This document shows positions 49,976 through 62,599 of a DNA stretch of 64,000 bases, piece after piece. Position 1 is the stretch's first letter. Each line of letters opens with the position of its first letter. The position numbers and the translations under genes were made by a program. Source of the DNA: Branchiostoma floridae (taxonomy: Eukaryota; Chordata; Leptocardii; Amphioxiformes; Branchiostomatidae); assembly GCF_000003815.2 (NCBI RefSeq), contig NC_049994.1, positions 4,072,786 to 4,136,785 on the forward strand. The letters run 5' to 3'. Below the pieces are notes generated by a model. That model was not told where the DNA came from, did not search any database, and saw only the letters and a program-made list of their open reading frames with translations.

Positions 49976-52900
49976 GGAAAGAAAGAAAGAGAATGTATAA
50001 ATCAAGCAAGGCTCATGAACTCAAGGAACATTGCTAAACATACAGCTTCATTGATCTAAAAAATTACAATTTCACAACCAATGACATTGGCCCAAAGTCA
50101 CAAATGGTTCACTAACAGCGAACTGTACACAAAGCGTGACTAATCAGTACCAAGCCGCCATTTTGTTTACAGTTACCATGCCAACCGTGAACGTAAGGAA
50201 TGAACTTTGCTCACCTGAGGTCACCTAATGGGAAATCAACACACTGATTTTGTGGAGTGAATATGTGGTGAACCTCTCACCTGATATTCGTTTTAAGTTG
50301 GTTGACAAGTGTGACTTGATCGAACATCTGAAACTATGACGGCAGTTATTAACTCAGATATCTGCACCATTGTCAAAAGGTACTATGATCACATGGGGAT
50401 ATGGTAGTAAAGTTCAACCATCATATATAAGAGATGTGCGTGTATTGAGTATGTTCTTCTACCTTCAGCCATTGGCTGTACATGTCTGTCTAAAAAACTT
50501 TCTTTGTATCAACAGTGGTGTCCCGATACAGCAGTACTACGACTTGACTCAGTTGAAGAGGAGTAATGTGCGATGGAACGACCAGCTGTAAGTATGGCCA
50601 TTATACCTAAATACGAAAAGATACAAAAAAGCTTGACTTGCAAGCTGAAATATTTGACAGAGCGGTCGAGGTGCATTCATTTCATGGCAACCTATCATGG
50701 AATTAGATCATATCAAGTCCATGATCATTGGGCTATTGTGGTGATATATATAACTACAGACAGCATGCAGTTGTGATATGTACTTCAAGCTTGTTGACAC
50801 GTATTTTCTCTGTCATTCCAGGTTAACCAATCCACAGAAGAGCAACATGGAGTAAGTATGGACCTTGTTCCCTTTTTTGTGTGCCATTTCATTATGAAAT
50901 AGGTTTTAAACTGTAACAATCAAACTCAACGCATTGGACTGACTCAAATTTTTGATTGTGCAAAATAATGAGCGAGTCAAATCTGCTTCTGTAACGTCAT
51001 TCTATTATAAAATTAACATGTGACTGGAGGAGTAGATCATATGTGTCAGGGAGACTATGGCGCCACCCGTCTATATTCAGGGATGATTGGTCTAATCTGA
51101 CGGATATGATTTTTTTATCTCCAGCTAGCTTTTATCATTTGAATCTATATTGCATGTATGTGCTTGCATGTATGTATGTATGTTTGTTTGTGTAAGTGTG
51201 TGTGTGTGTATGTGTGTTTGAGTGATATCAATGGCATAAAATACAGTTTCAAAGTTAAATATAGAATGTTAACATCTTTTGTCACTTTGCCCCAGGACCG
51301 TGATGATTGACCTGCCGTTCCCGGCGGAACATCCCTACGCCTCGCACATCCCTCGCTATGCGGTGATCCCGAAGTTCGACTCTCCTGATGACCCAAAACG
51401 TGGCGTCCGCGCCCGAAGGGATCAGCCTCTACACCATGAGACCCCGTCGACACCACATAATGTCCGCATCAACAGCAAGAGCAGAGGTAGTGAACAGTGT
51501 AGTTTGCATCAATGTCACCTGTTACAGTACAACGAAAAACACCTAAAAATGGTCACATTTTTAAAAATTTTAATGTTTACCTTCAGGAAAGGGAAAATTT
51601 TATGTTGAATTTTCTCTGATTCTTCCTGTTCTTTTGTCCCAAACAAATAAGGTCAATGACATTACAAAATGTAGCAAGTGGTAGGACAGAGCTGCAGAGG
51701 CTGGTCACCATGTATAAGAATAAACAGAGACTCGGAGTGGTAGTTTATTAGGCTTGATAATGACTGAAAGTAAACTTAATCAAAATTATATATTAGCTTG
51801 CAAATGATACTAGTTCAGACTACTTAAAGTCTACATGATAAATGTTGAACATTTATATGGCTGAATATTCTAGATGAATATAATGGCAGCAAAACAATCT
51901 ATCAAACTGCAGACTTCGAAAAATATAAAGATGTGGTTACTGTTATCAAGAAATGATAGGCACCTGCTGGCAGATTTCAAGATTCATAATTATGCATGGT
52001 TATTCTAACACTGTATTACCTTATGCAGGAGGACCATATCGTTGGGAAACACAGGATTTGCCATCAGAGGGTCACAAAAGGGCGCTGACCTGGCCTGGAG
52101 ACGACTTCTACCATGTAAGATTCGGATGTTTTCTGCATTTAAATCATCAAACAAAAAAATATTCCATTGAAGTACCTTGTGTCTCCAATGTTGAAAAATG
52201 TGCATTTGCATTGCCTCTGCCTTGGTATTCAAACAAGACATTGATCAAAAAGTGCCTGTAAGCTGCCTGCAGTACAAACTGTTGTGCATAGGTGGCTAGG
52301 AGTAACTTGATCAGTTTCCCTACAAAGTACTGTAAATGCATTCAAGTTCACTGGGATTTAATTTCGAGTTAGCTGGAAAATGGAGTTTTCGCTGTGGTTT
52401 TAAGTTCCCATTAGCCCCATATGTAGTCTCTTACTGCCATGGAAAAATGTTTGCGGTGGTTTTAAGTTCGCAGTGGCCGCTTCACTGCGAACTTAAAACC
52501 ACCGCAAAAGTTTCTGCATTTACAGTATATCCAATTTTTCCCTACTTAATGTGCAATTTAAGGCAGAAATCTGGTCCTAGAAAAACAATATTAGTCATTG
52601 AATGATTTGAGTAGTATGTAATATGTCATGAACATATCACTTACCTGCAGTTGGTGAAGTATCCGCCAGATGGCGGTCGTCAGCAGTACTACCCCATTCC
52701 ACCCAAATTGGTGCTGCCTAACCTCACGGAGCGCCCTTTGGACAAGACCCTGGATCCAAGAACCGCTACTGCACTAAGGAATGTGGAGAAGTCGCAATGG
52801 CAAACCACCTACAAACGCACCTTTACAGGTACGTTCAAGTACTTCTAGCTGGAGCAAGCTTTCAGCTCTTGTACTAAGAACAAATTCGCACTTACCATAC

Positions 52901-55435
52901 TAGCTTTGCACTAATTTTATCCACAAGAGTTCGGAGACCTCAAACCTCCATTTGATTTTTTGACATGCTAGCACTGCACTTATCAACAAGACTTCGGAGA
53001 CAGCACACCTACATTAGATACTTTGATTATGCAAATGCCTAATTCCACATATGCTTTTTTTGCATAGTTATGCACACCTTTCACTAACTTACAAATGTAT
53101 GAAGTGAATATTGTTCACCAATGACATGAATCTTTTTACTTTTGCATTAATTATGCAAATTAGGTCTTGATCTCTGATTTAATTCATTCTTACCAACCTA
53201 GGCTATGGGCCGAGTAATGAGCTCCACCTGGACAACTACCATGAGAACATGGTGAAGAGCATGGTTCAAGGGAAAGAGGTGGACGAACTGGTGAGTTTTT
53301 CAAGCTTATTTTCTTCAATTGCAGTTGGTCCCCAAAGCATACACACCTAGATCCATTGGAAATCATTCCTGTTGAGAAATGTACTGAGAAGTATAGTGAG
53401 CTTTTTGGAATTGGTTAACCATACATGGATATTGTGATTTTCTGGAATTGAAGGCAGGTTCAAATTGTTTTCACCAAAACGTCATACTTTCTTTTTCAAT
53501 CGAACACCATCTGCTACTACGCTCTAGCATTCAAAGCGTGTATTCAAATAAAGTTGAGCAATTCCATGACCTTGTATAGAATGACTCAAACAGAAGATGA
53601 GCACATATGTCTACCTGCAAAGATGTCAATAGTGAAGCATGACGTCACATCGCGTTCTTGGATTCAACGACTGCAGAACTGCATGTACGCAGAGAATCCT
53701 CTTCACGCTGAAAATTCTTCTGCGCTCCCTTCGTCCACACTAAAGCATCTGTGACAGCAATGACAGCGTTACTTCACTAATGCGTAGTCCCGCGCTGTAT
53801 TATGTGCTTTTCATGACCCTTTGAAAACTTCCCTTGGTTCCTGTCTCTTAAAGTCAGTGGTTGTCACTCTGCTAGTGTGAGGCATCTCATGCACGACTAA
53901 CATTACAGACGACCATTGTGACATTGTGTGTAAATTATTCTGAACAGTATATTTGTTTGACAATTTTCCTTCTGGTGGTGTTTCTTGGTGCCTGCTTTCT
54001 TTCTCTCAATTTCTCTTACAACAAAGACTTAAAAGTGATCATCATGAAGAACACAAGACAGTCACTATACTCTTTATAGGCACCTATTAACACTACTCAA
54101 GGTAACTGGTGTATTTCTGTGTGACTCCGTGACTAACCCACCTTACTTCGTCCTCACCAGAAACCTGCGACCGTTCCCGTGTTCTTCCCACCGCGGCCGC
54201 TGGAGGGCCGCATCTCGCGAGAGATCGGACCTGCCGTCCGTCAGAAGCACAAGCTGGAGCCTGCCCCTGGGACCGGGTCGGGGGAGGGAGACGAAGAGAA
54301 TCAGCAAGTCGAGCGCGAGTACCACAACTATCCGCAGTATCCTCCCGGGGATCCACGAAACGAAGAGGAATGGAGAATTGTGGAAGAGCAGAGCCATCCT
54401 GACCACAACCTACAGCTTGTTGAACATCAGCAACGACAGACAACAGCGATACCGCATCAGACGGCCACCGTAGCGCAAGCACCAGAGAAACCTCCGCCGT
54501 ACTCAAAAGGACTGAAGGAGACATTGGAAGGCGAGTTTCGGGAGCTAGAGAAGACAAACAGATACGCGCTACTGTCGACGCAAACACCTCAACACGACAT
54601 CGTAGCGTCTCATCACAAGTCCGAGTTGGTGAAAACTTCCACCAAACCTAAAGTCTTTGTTGAACACCATACGGGGATGTACAGAGAGAGGGACCCATAC
54701 ATCCACCACGGACAGGAACAAGTGAACGATGCCTTAGTAGGGGACTACGCCACTAAGATATCTGATATGGGAAAAGTAGCGACTCTTCACGATAGACAGT
54801 TAACACCGGGGTACGGCGAAATCGTGGCATCTAGAGGGTCCGGTCCGCTGGACCTACCCGAGCGAGAGAAACCATCATTAGCGAGTTACACTGTGAGGCA
54901 GAACCCTTACAGTCTGAGCGATCCCATGACAAAAAGGCCTGATATGACACCTTTGCATGAGAAACTGGCTAAAACCTCTAGCCTACCACCAGGTGCGAAG
55001 CTTACGGGTCCGTACTACGACGAGCCCAACCGACTCAACGAGACGTCCCATTCTAGGCGGACAAGCGAGTACAACGATCGCTTCAGCTCCCTTCAACCAA
55101 TGGCTTCCCTTGGGAGCCCAAAAGCACATCTCAACTACGACAAGCCCGTTACGGCCCAGTCGGATCCAACGCCGTACACAGAGCGGAACAATGTTCTATA
55201 CGACCCACGGTTGGAGGCTGAGTTCTCGAGGATGACCTGGCGTCCTGGCACGGGCACCCCCCGACCGCAAACGTCCCTCTTAAAGATTCAAGAATCTTTC
55301 TCAAAGACTGATGCTCACAAGAAGTTCCATCAGAGCTTTGAAGACAAGCAAGTGGATCTGAGAGACAATTCGCCCATAGGGAAAAGCAACAAGCACTACT
55401 TTAGTGGATTCAATTCTTACTACTGGCATAACTAG
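47026..55435 (+). CDS. SPMIP4: Sperm-associated microtubule inner protein 4 (C7orf31 orthologue)
   Basis: Predicted structural protein in the lumen of sperm/ciliary axonemal doublet microtubules. Exons: 47026-47165, 49414-49596, 50516-50587, 50822-50851, 51296-51486, 52029-52114, 52651-52828, 53202-53290, 54161-55435. They sum to 2,244 nt, 747 aa, one unbroken frame. Family landmarks in order: SSELFNPLQSPQRPT, KAPWGRGKLEYGG, a HRHYGSG block, VQ-type QQYYDLTQLKRSNV, FPAEHPYASHIPR, PYRWE...ALTWPG, a LDNYHENMV block, FFPPRPLEGRI, and a C-terminal PQTSLLKIQESFSKTDAHKK, VDLRDN, FNSYYWHN. These follow my recollection of human C7orf31 (about 590 aa); the extra length is in a low-complexity middle of exon 9. 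The ATG has an AAGATGGC context. Confidence 0.92.
49067..49190. repeat. Degenerate relative of the 38,061 foldback element
   Basis: Shares acgtttgtaaagattag, catccagga, and gaatcaatctttact-ctggata with the left half of the element at 38,061. The right inverted end is missing. It lies in SPMIP4 intron 1. Confidence 0.6.
49861..49990. repeat. (CT)n(TA)n(GA)n microsatellite
   Basis: CT, TA and GA runs in series, partly self-complementary, in SPMIP4 intron 2. Confidence 0.95.
50822..50851 (+). CDS. SPMIP4: SPMIP4 exon 4, a 30-nt microexon
   Basis: Ten codons' worth, bounded by ttccag and GTAAGT, in phase 2 at both ends. It bridges NDQL to TVMIDLPFP. Without it the frame is kept but LTNPQKSNME is lost, so skipping would be silent for the frame. 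Confidence 0.85.
52328..52527. mobile_element. 200-bp MITE with TACTGTAAATGCA ends and internal hairpin
   Basis: tactgtaaatgca at the left and tgcatttacagta at the right are perfect inverted repeats including TA flanks. An internal perfect 25-bp stem spans about 52,450-52,508 (tttgcggtggttttaagttc and complement). It lies in SPMIP4 intron 6. Confidence 0.85.
52927..53190. repeat. Partial copies of the attatgcaaat family in SPMIP4 intron 7
   Basis: Two starts, agagttcggagacctcaaac and a variant at about 52,990, are followed by gattatgcaaatgcc and aattatgcaaattagg. This is the same family that fills the receptor introns. Confidence 0.65.
53291..54160. other. SPMIP4 intron 8
   Basis: No repeat ends or coding exon recognised. 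An ORF at 53,554-53,754 lacks splice support and resembles nothing I know. Confidence 0.5.
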
Positions 55436-55610
55436 TGGAAAAAATCTTGCATTTTCTCAAGTGAAAACCCTCCCTATGTGAATATGTGAAAAGGTTCATT
55501 TCAGACACTTTTGTATGAAATAGGGAAAAAATGCACAAATTATATCTTAAATCTCTTACAGAGTTATTACTGCATGCAATGCACAGTTTCCAGAAGTTAT
55601 GCTATTGTAT

Positions 55611-55616
55611 ATTAAA
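55611..55616 (+). terminator. SPMIP4: Candidate variant poly(A) signal (ATTAAA) of SPMIP4
   Basis: ATTAAA about 175 bases after the main stop codon; no AATAAA is nearer. Confidence 0.35.
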
Positions 55617-56189
55617 TACTAGATAGATCTGTTATAATTGCATCATTGATGGAGTATTGTTCAATATATTGACTGTAATTTATAGATTCTAAAAAATGCC
55701 CAAAGCTGCTAAATCATACATTTTTCTATATGTATATATATCTGGACATACTGTTTTATTTTGAAGGTTATCAATTCAAGAAAGTTAGTTAGTGTATATA
55801 CCTAAATATTACAAAATAAGGTATTATCAAGGACCATAAGGTCCAATCTTCCTATTTGATGCATGATTTTTTATGGATAAATCAAAATGTTTTTTTCTAA
55901 CAGTGAAGCCTATTTTGAGATGTTCTTCTTTCTGATTGGCTATCTAATAGAAAAATGTTTCAACAAGATGATCGCTCCTAACAATTTTATCTACATCATA
56001 ACGACTTCGATCTTCATGCATTTTTATTTGGGATGCTATCATTATTGCAAAAAGTCGTTTCAAATATTTTTTGACATTTGCAATTTTACCATAATAGCAA
56101 GTCAGAGGGAAGAACATGTCTTCATTTTGCTGCAAGTTTGCAAAACAATGAAACTAAGTTCTTCCTGCTTGACTTGATTCTCTCCACAG

Positions 56190-56384
56190 AAGAAAGAGCC
56201 AACAAAGAAGCCCCGCCTACACTGTGTCCGGGAACTGCAGGACGCCTACTCCAAGGCTGGCGCTATCACCAGCTTTTGGAGGAGCAACCCCAACCCTGTG
56301 CCTAGGCTTGGGGTTTCTCCTGCCAACAGGAGGCATAGGCCCGGCCTGCTATCCTACTACCAGGGTAGCACCTTTAAACGTTGA
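56190..56384 (+). CDS. SPMIP4: Candidate alternative terminal exon of SPMIP4
   Basis: A 195-nt open exon follows a good acceptor (gattctctccacag) and encodes 64 aa then TGA. Phase 0 matches the end of exon 8. The translation (KKEPTKKPRLHCVREL, QDAYSKAGAITSFWRS, then NRRHRPGLLSYYQGSTFKR) aligns loosely with the end of the main exon 9 (LLKIQESFSKTDAHKKFHQS ... YYWHN). It would give a short isoform without the 350-residue variable tail. It could also be a decayed duplicate of the C-terminal exon. Confidence 0.6.
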   Translation, partial: KKEPTKKPRLHCVRELQDAYSKAGAITSFWRSNPNPVPRLGVSPANRRHRPGLLSYYQGSTFKR

Positions 56385-56401
56385 TGTGGTGTCGTCCTCT
56401 G

Positions 56402-56501
56402 NNNNNNNNNNNNNNNNNNNNNNNNNNNNNNNNNNNNNNNNNNNNNNNNNNNNNNNNNNNNNNNNNNNNNNNNNNNNNNNNNNNNNNNNNNNNNNNNNNN
56501 N
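56402..56501. other. Assembly gap (100 N)
   Basis: Exactly 100 N just downstream of the alternative exon's stop codon; true length unknown. Confidence 0.98.
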
Positions 56502-56630
56502 TCCGCAGACCATCAATGCTGTTGGCATAACAGAAGGCGACAGTTATTTCGAATCAATCACAACATGGTCAAATAATGATTGATGCACGTTCAATGTTTC
56601 TAATGTGTCAGATGCACCTAAAAAGGCTAC

Positions 56631-56636
56631 AATAAA
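56631..56636 (+). terminator. Candidate poly(A) signal for the alternative SPMIP4 terminal exon
   Basis: AATAAA on the plus strand about 250 bases past the alternative stop, measured across the gap. This is consistent with a real 3' end here. Confidence 0.45.
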
Positions 56637-56639
56637 TAG

Positions 56640-58190
56640 CTGTTCTAGTGCTGCGAGCAAGTATCTCCAACGTCACAGTTTGGTGGCCGTTGGAAGTGTG
56701 AACTTGGCTATTGTAACATACAAAAACTGTACATGTAGATAGGGAATTGCAGCATATGTTGTAACATTCAGATTTTTGAGGGTACCTACCAAATGTCTTG
56801 TGAGTCGTTGTGACAAAGATATTTAAAGGACAGCTCATGGATATGAATGCCGTATGTTAAAAATTCCCATTGGCTAGAAAAGAGTAAAAGCAATTACATC
56901 ACCCAACTTTGCACCAATAAGGATGAGGTAAAAGAAAGCAAGACCAACCCAGATGACCCTACCCATAGGTGGACTCATGCCATCATGCTGTGGAGTGTAA
57001 TTCTATAACAACTTGCTGGTTTCACTTCTTCGTAGATTTTATGAGTTTGGTATTATCATTACAATGTCACCTTGAGTTCATATGTGTCATTTCATTGCAT
57101 TTTTTACATCACTGAATACTTTCTTCAACGTACTAAAATAGGCGCCAGAGTACTGACAAGCCATATGGTTATGATGATATCGATGTCTATGTCAGTTCAC
57201 AGAAATACTAGGACAGTGTTCAGAACATCTATCTGCGTGATGCTGCTACTTGAGATGAATTTTGTACACCTTGATTTGTTTGAAGAAAACACTTTACACC
57301 TTTGAGCCAACTCTTCAGTATTTGCATTTTTTGTGTCATGTTTTAGGGCTATAATACAGTATTATATAGCTAGACAGGATTGACCAATTAGGATCCCCCC
57401 ATTTGATACTTATAAGGCCATGTGATCATTGGCCAGTCAACATTTAGTGTATGGTTACAACAATCAACTCTTGCATTATCTGCAAATGAAAAAAATCAAC
57501 GAAACTACAGATATGTATTTTGAAATTTTTAATGGGTTTGTCTCAAACTTTATTACATATCATCACATAAATACTGGAGACACAGGAAATGACAATAACA
57601 ATGGCAATCAATCACATTTGCAACAAACAAAAAAGCAACATAAACTCTATCAATAATCATATAAGTCCCTAACACTGATTGGAAGTATCTAAATATATAT
57701 AAATTTCAATACCTTTATCCCTAAATTACATAATTCTCTCACGATCTTTTTAATTGCATCATATTGTTATTCACATAGACATTTTATAAATTTTCATCCA
57801 TTTGAATGCAAAAATACTTCATTTGATTTACATTTATATCACATTAATAGCTACAAAGCCCTACAATTCTCTAAGATTTTGACTTTTAAATGACTATAAT
57901 TTCATCAACAACATATTCATAATATCACCAGATAGAAATCTTCTCTGCTCGACTTATCCTTTACTACTGGGCACATATTTATATAAGTTAATATATCTAT
58001 GCAACATGATATTTAGCATAACTTAATACCACTATTTTTTGCTGTTTAAAAACACTGCATACTTTTCATTTTAAGAGTCAGCTAGCAGTAACCCTAATAC
58101 CTGATAGTCTGCATCTAGACACAATCAAGTATAGGAAGACAAGGCTGGGGTAAAATATGATGAAGCCTTCTAAAATGTAGATATTGTCCC
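56640..58190. other. AT-rich intergenic sequence
   Basis: No recognisable coding exon. The minus strand has AATAAA at about 57,549, which could serve a gene whose last coding exon is the candidate at 58,192-58,251. Confidence 0.4.
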
Positions 58191-58191
58191 T

Positions 58192-58251
58192 TTATAAGTC
58201 ATTCATTTGTTGTTGTGAACTTGGCCAAAAGCATTTGTTGTCATCATCATT
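58192..58251 (-). CDS. Possible terminal exon of an unidentified minus-strand gene
   Basis: A strong polypyrimidine tract and TTTTGCAG acceptor precede a short open stretch reading NDDDNKCFWPSSQQQMNDL and a stop. A second frame is also open for 15 codons. No partner exon was found inside the window, so this is weak. Confidence 0.25.
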   Translation of the reverse strand, partial: NDDDNKCFWPSSQQQMNDL

Positions 58252-59079
58252 CTGCAAAACAAAGAAAAACAACAATCAACTGAAGTGTATACTTTTTGTA
58301 GTGAATGTTGCTACTTCTTTATAATAAAGCTGCCACTTGTACATTGTACATATGCAGAAGCAATATCAAATGTGTGCTGCAGTACCATCAATGTATAAAA
58401 GAGGGCGCTATCAAAAGATACTACCATTCCCTACGGAGGACCTGAAAATGAGTTGCTTGATATTTAATTGTTAACTTAAGAAATCAGGTATTAGCAAAAG
58501 CATACCATATTTGGGATAACCTATATCTATCTATTTATCTATCTATCAAAATTCATCAAGGAAGGAGATGGGAACAGTTGTTCCTTTTCAAAGGGCACCT
58601 CTTGAAAACCTCTTCAATTTTCAGATGAAAAGCTACATTTAGCTGGGAGTACTGTACATGTAAACATGGGGGTTATGAATCTCATTTTCAGACAACTTTA
58701 TGACCCAAGATAGCATATGTTAGTATGCAAAGAAAAATGTAGGTTAAAAAAATTTGCAAAATTTCAAGGTTTTGGATAACTTAATTCACAGTCAAGACAA
58801 TTGACAGCTTTACATAATTTATATAATGCAGCAACATGTACTCTGCAAGACATTTAAGACTTTCTCCAACCATGAAAATTGGATGGAAGTCATCCAGATT
58901 TTGTAGACACAACAAGATGTGACACTTGAAATGGGTCAGGGGCTACAGTCTCATCTTATGCTTTTGTATGCATGCATTGAAAAAAGACTTGCTAGGGCTC
59001 AAAAAATGGAACTGCACAACTTTCGTTAAACTTGTAACAGTGGTGTTCAAGCACCGCCTATCGTCCTTGCCCAAGGGGA

Positions 59080-59165
59080 CTAGTGCTTTTGTGGCGACAG
59101 CGATAGTGGTCATGACTTGTAATCTGCTGACCCCGGTTCGATCCCGGGTAGGGGGCATGTTGTTT
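59080..59165 (+). mobile_element. tRNA-like SINE head
   Basis: Plus-strand segment with an A-box-like agcgatagtggtcatgactt and a strong B-box in ccccggttcgatcccggg, at tRNA spacing. The tail differs from the SINEs at 8.3 and 19.3 kb, suggesting another family. Confidence 0.55.
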
Positions 59166-59314
59166 CTTTCTGTTCTACTCGCCCCTCTGGTTGTTTCAAA
59201 CTTTATGGGTAAGGGTACACATTGCGATGTATATAAGCTCAGGCAAGTTGAAAAGAGGATAAAGCACAAAAACCAATCAATCACATGGTAATGCAAGTTT
59301 CTACATCCATCAAC

Positions 59315-59489
59315 TAATCTCCAAGCAGATCCTACGGTGCCATAAGAGTATCAAAGCTGGCCAAGGAGTATAGCCGGCCATAGGGTGTCAAACGGGCAAC
59401 GGTCGAATACACACACCTATAGGCCGGCTTCACACCTCTGCCAGCTTTTGATAATATCTTATGCTACCGAACGATCTGCTTGGAGATTA
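59315..59489. mobile_element. MITE with ~55-bp inverted ends
   Basis: taatctccaagcagatc at the left and gatctgcttggagatta at the right, with homology continuing inward (ggtgccataaga / tcttatgctacc, then caaagctgg / ccagctttt). 175 bp, no coding capacity. Confidence 0.8.
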
Positions 59490-62400
59490 CCATCAACAGC
59501 TTTTTCTTCTTATAAGTGAATCACACTGTCTTTGCCACATACATGTATCATAATAGACATTGTAATATTCAAGATTAAAACTCATCCACAGATACATAAA
59601 ACTCTCAAAGTTCAAGTTTTGAAAACTGCAGTGGTTTATAATCACAAGATCCCCGCTTAAAAAGAACAATGGCCCGATTCATTCCACAGGTGTTGAACAG
59701 AAGGTAACCTTTTGGGTTAAACAGTTAGTCAGAACACAATGGAGGTTCCCAGGCTTGGCAAGGGTGCAGAGATTGTTTCCGCTTCTTTTCATGGTCCCTT
59801 TCAGAGCGGGAATTTTCTTAGGCTCAAATACTCTCAACACACTAGGCCCTGGATTAGTCCTGTCCTTTGTTTAGGTGTTAGGCTAACTCCCGCAGGAGGG
59901 CCAGAAGATGTGGGAACAATCCCTGGGGGTCAAGGGTCAAGGTCCTCTTTGTGCAAGTGGACTCTTCCACTCATATTCAACAGGGGGAAATAGTCATCTG
60001 AAAGACATTGTTCTAAATTTTCAGAAAAGTGCTATATTTGTAGCACAGGGTCTTTTGCTTTGGGTAAAAAATACAAAATACAAAACACAAAACACAAAAT
60101 AAAATTCCAAACTTAACCAAACTGTCACACCTGTAATGCTAATAGAATAGTTTAAAAGACTCTCGTAAACTTTGGGATGATGGACTTTTATGGAAGAAAA
60201 TTGTGCAACAATAGAACTAAATTTTTCATTTTTGATGACACAGTATGAAACAAATGAACAGTACATAGTCCATGTATATCATTGGAAAAAGATTATCAGA
60301 TCTCTAGTTGGGTAGCCCTGGCTGTATTTCTCATGATTATACAGCCGAATAAATCAAATCAAATCAAATCTCACACTTGAGGCAATCATCCTAACCCTCC
60401 CTCCCTGCCACTTTGGTACGGCCCAGCGGCTGCCACTGAAGGACTGACATATGCAAACACAAGAGGCTGTGAGAGAAAGAAAACAAACTGGGGCAAGCAC
60501 AGCCCTGGCCCTGCGCTGTTGAATGGGTGAGGACAGCGTGCACAATGCCTGACGTTGTTCCCGCGTGCATTACGTAACAGCTGATCCGCTAATCACCTGG
60601 CAACATAAACCGAACACGGATAATTTGTACAACGAACGACTACAAACGGTGCGCGATCAAGAGATCAGCGGCCGGACTTAGGGAATCCCTGGATGGGTTG
60701 ACCACCAACTCTACCGAAGCTCCGACCACAGTCTGCTCAGTAATATATGGTAAGTCATGGATAAAGGTGACACATGGCAAGACACATGGCACCAGAAGGA
60801 ATGTACCCATGCAGTGCACAGCCAAAATCTGAGATCCCTTTGTGACAGAATTAGAGTTCTGAGAATTAATTGCTTGCAAACGGCAAATCTTAGGAGAGAG
60901 TCTTTCATATGCACATAAAGTGGATGCAATACTGCCAATAGCCAGATTGCAAAGATGATAGGTACGTTATGATCAGTTTTGTACATGAATGCCTCTATGT
61001 TCCTACTCAAAAGGTTGGTTGTGCAGCATACTCTATGCATATAGATTTCACAACACACCAGCTTCTAAATACATGTTAATGTGATTACACTGTCTAGATG
61101 GCTATAAATAGGAGGTCAACATCCCACTAAGACGCAATATTGACAGAGCTGTCTATATTTTCCCTGGAAGTGCGCTGTATGTATCATGTTGACATCATTT
61201 AAGGCCGGGCTTGAATACTGTAACAACACATGACAGTCTATAAATAATTGAAGCAAGGGCAATCCAGCAGTATATCAATAGCAATTGACAGAAGCTAAAC
61301 ACATAACTCCTATGCAATAGCCTAGACAAAATAATTAACATCTAAATGTGATGTACTACTTTTACGCCTAGCATTAGAAAGTTAAGGGTTACATAATCCC
61401 CCCTCCCCCCATTTTGCAATGGAGCAATCACTTATTCCCCTTCTGAGGTCGCATTCCGCACATAGGTCCACCAGCGGGATTGTGTTTTCTTTTTCTCAAG
61501 CAGGATTACTTGTACCACAGTATGTAAGGCTTAGTCATGTTCAGAACTACATGTAGAATAAAGCCTTGTTTGTAGACTATGTAGACTATATACCCCCTCC
61601 CCCTAGGTTCTTGGTAAGGCCTAAGAAAATTAGTGTTGTGTTTCCAATCACCGTTCAGAAAAAATTAAGGGTTGGTAGCTTGGGGTTCTCTTTCAATTTT
61701 TCTATTTGAATTTTGGACAAACTTCTAAAATCTCCTTGATAATACTGAAATGCATCAGGACATTGGTATTGTCTACATTATATTTTAACTATACAGATGT
61801 CATTTGTAGTTTGTTCAAGCACAATTTTCTGTTGCAATGTTAGTTAGAAAGTGATTATTCAATTTTCAGCACTCAGATGTCATATTCTAAATTCTAGTGG
61901 CTGACTTAAAAGAAAGTATGTGTCATCAGATATTTGCTATGGTCAATCGAGTGTCAGAATGTTTTTTCTTAGGCCTACCTTTCTCCTCCTACCACTTATC
62001 TTTCAACTTGTAATGTTAAACCTTGGACAATCATTTTAAGAGGTGCACACAAGAAGGTATGTTAGACTCTGTGGGGACAACTTCCAAATGATCGATATCT
62101 TTGAGGTCAATCTTCTCAGCTATGTTAAGCCTGGTGCTACTTTCACCTTGTACTTCAGTCCACAAATGAAGGACTTTCAGTAAGTCTTACTTCGCACGCC
62201 ATCATGAGGCACAACTTCCAAATGTTTCAAATCCTTTTTACAGTCAACAGTTCATCTTTATTGAGCATGTCAAATATAGCTTTTATCTAAATTTTTTAGT
62301 AGCAATTTTTGAGTACGGCATAGTTTTCAGCATACCTCCAGAATCTATGGATGGTTTAAAATAAAATTTGTCATGCGGTTATTTCTTGAATTATGAATCG

Positions 62401-62599
62401 AAGAAATAATTAGATCCCTAGCCAGCTTTCCTAAGTACTGCAGTAGAAATTCTATTTTTCAATCGTCAGCCAGGTGAATAAGATGTATACATATATGGTC
62501 AATTTTAGGTGGTAGGTAAGACCTTGTAAGTTGTATGGTTAATTTATATATGTGGTAGATAGCTCTTGTTTAACTTGCCATTGTAAATAAGACACAAAT

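Larger units (their letters stand above)
58260..62590. other. Repeat-bearing sequence without recognised genes
   Basis: Holds a tRNA-like SINE (about 59,080-59,160), a MITE (59,315-59,489), A-rich repeats (60,070-60,105), an AATCA pentamer tail (60,345-60,370) after a LINE-like tacagccgaataaa end, and a degenerate reverse copy of the attatgcaaat family near 62,400-62,580. Open frames are short and unsupported. Confidence 0.5.

Noticed and set aside
54093-54587. 164-aa minus-strand ORF
   Set aside because: Antisense shadow of SPMIP4 exon 9, which is the recognised frame.
56224-56583. ORF spanning the second N gap
   Set aside because: Frame differs from the supported terminal exon at 56190-56384 and crosses the gap.
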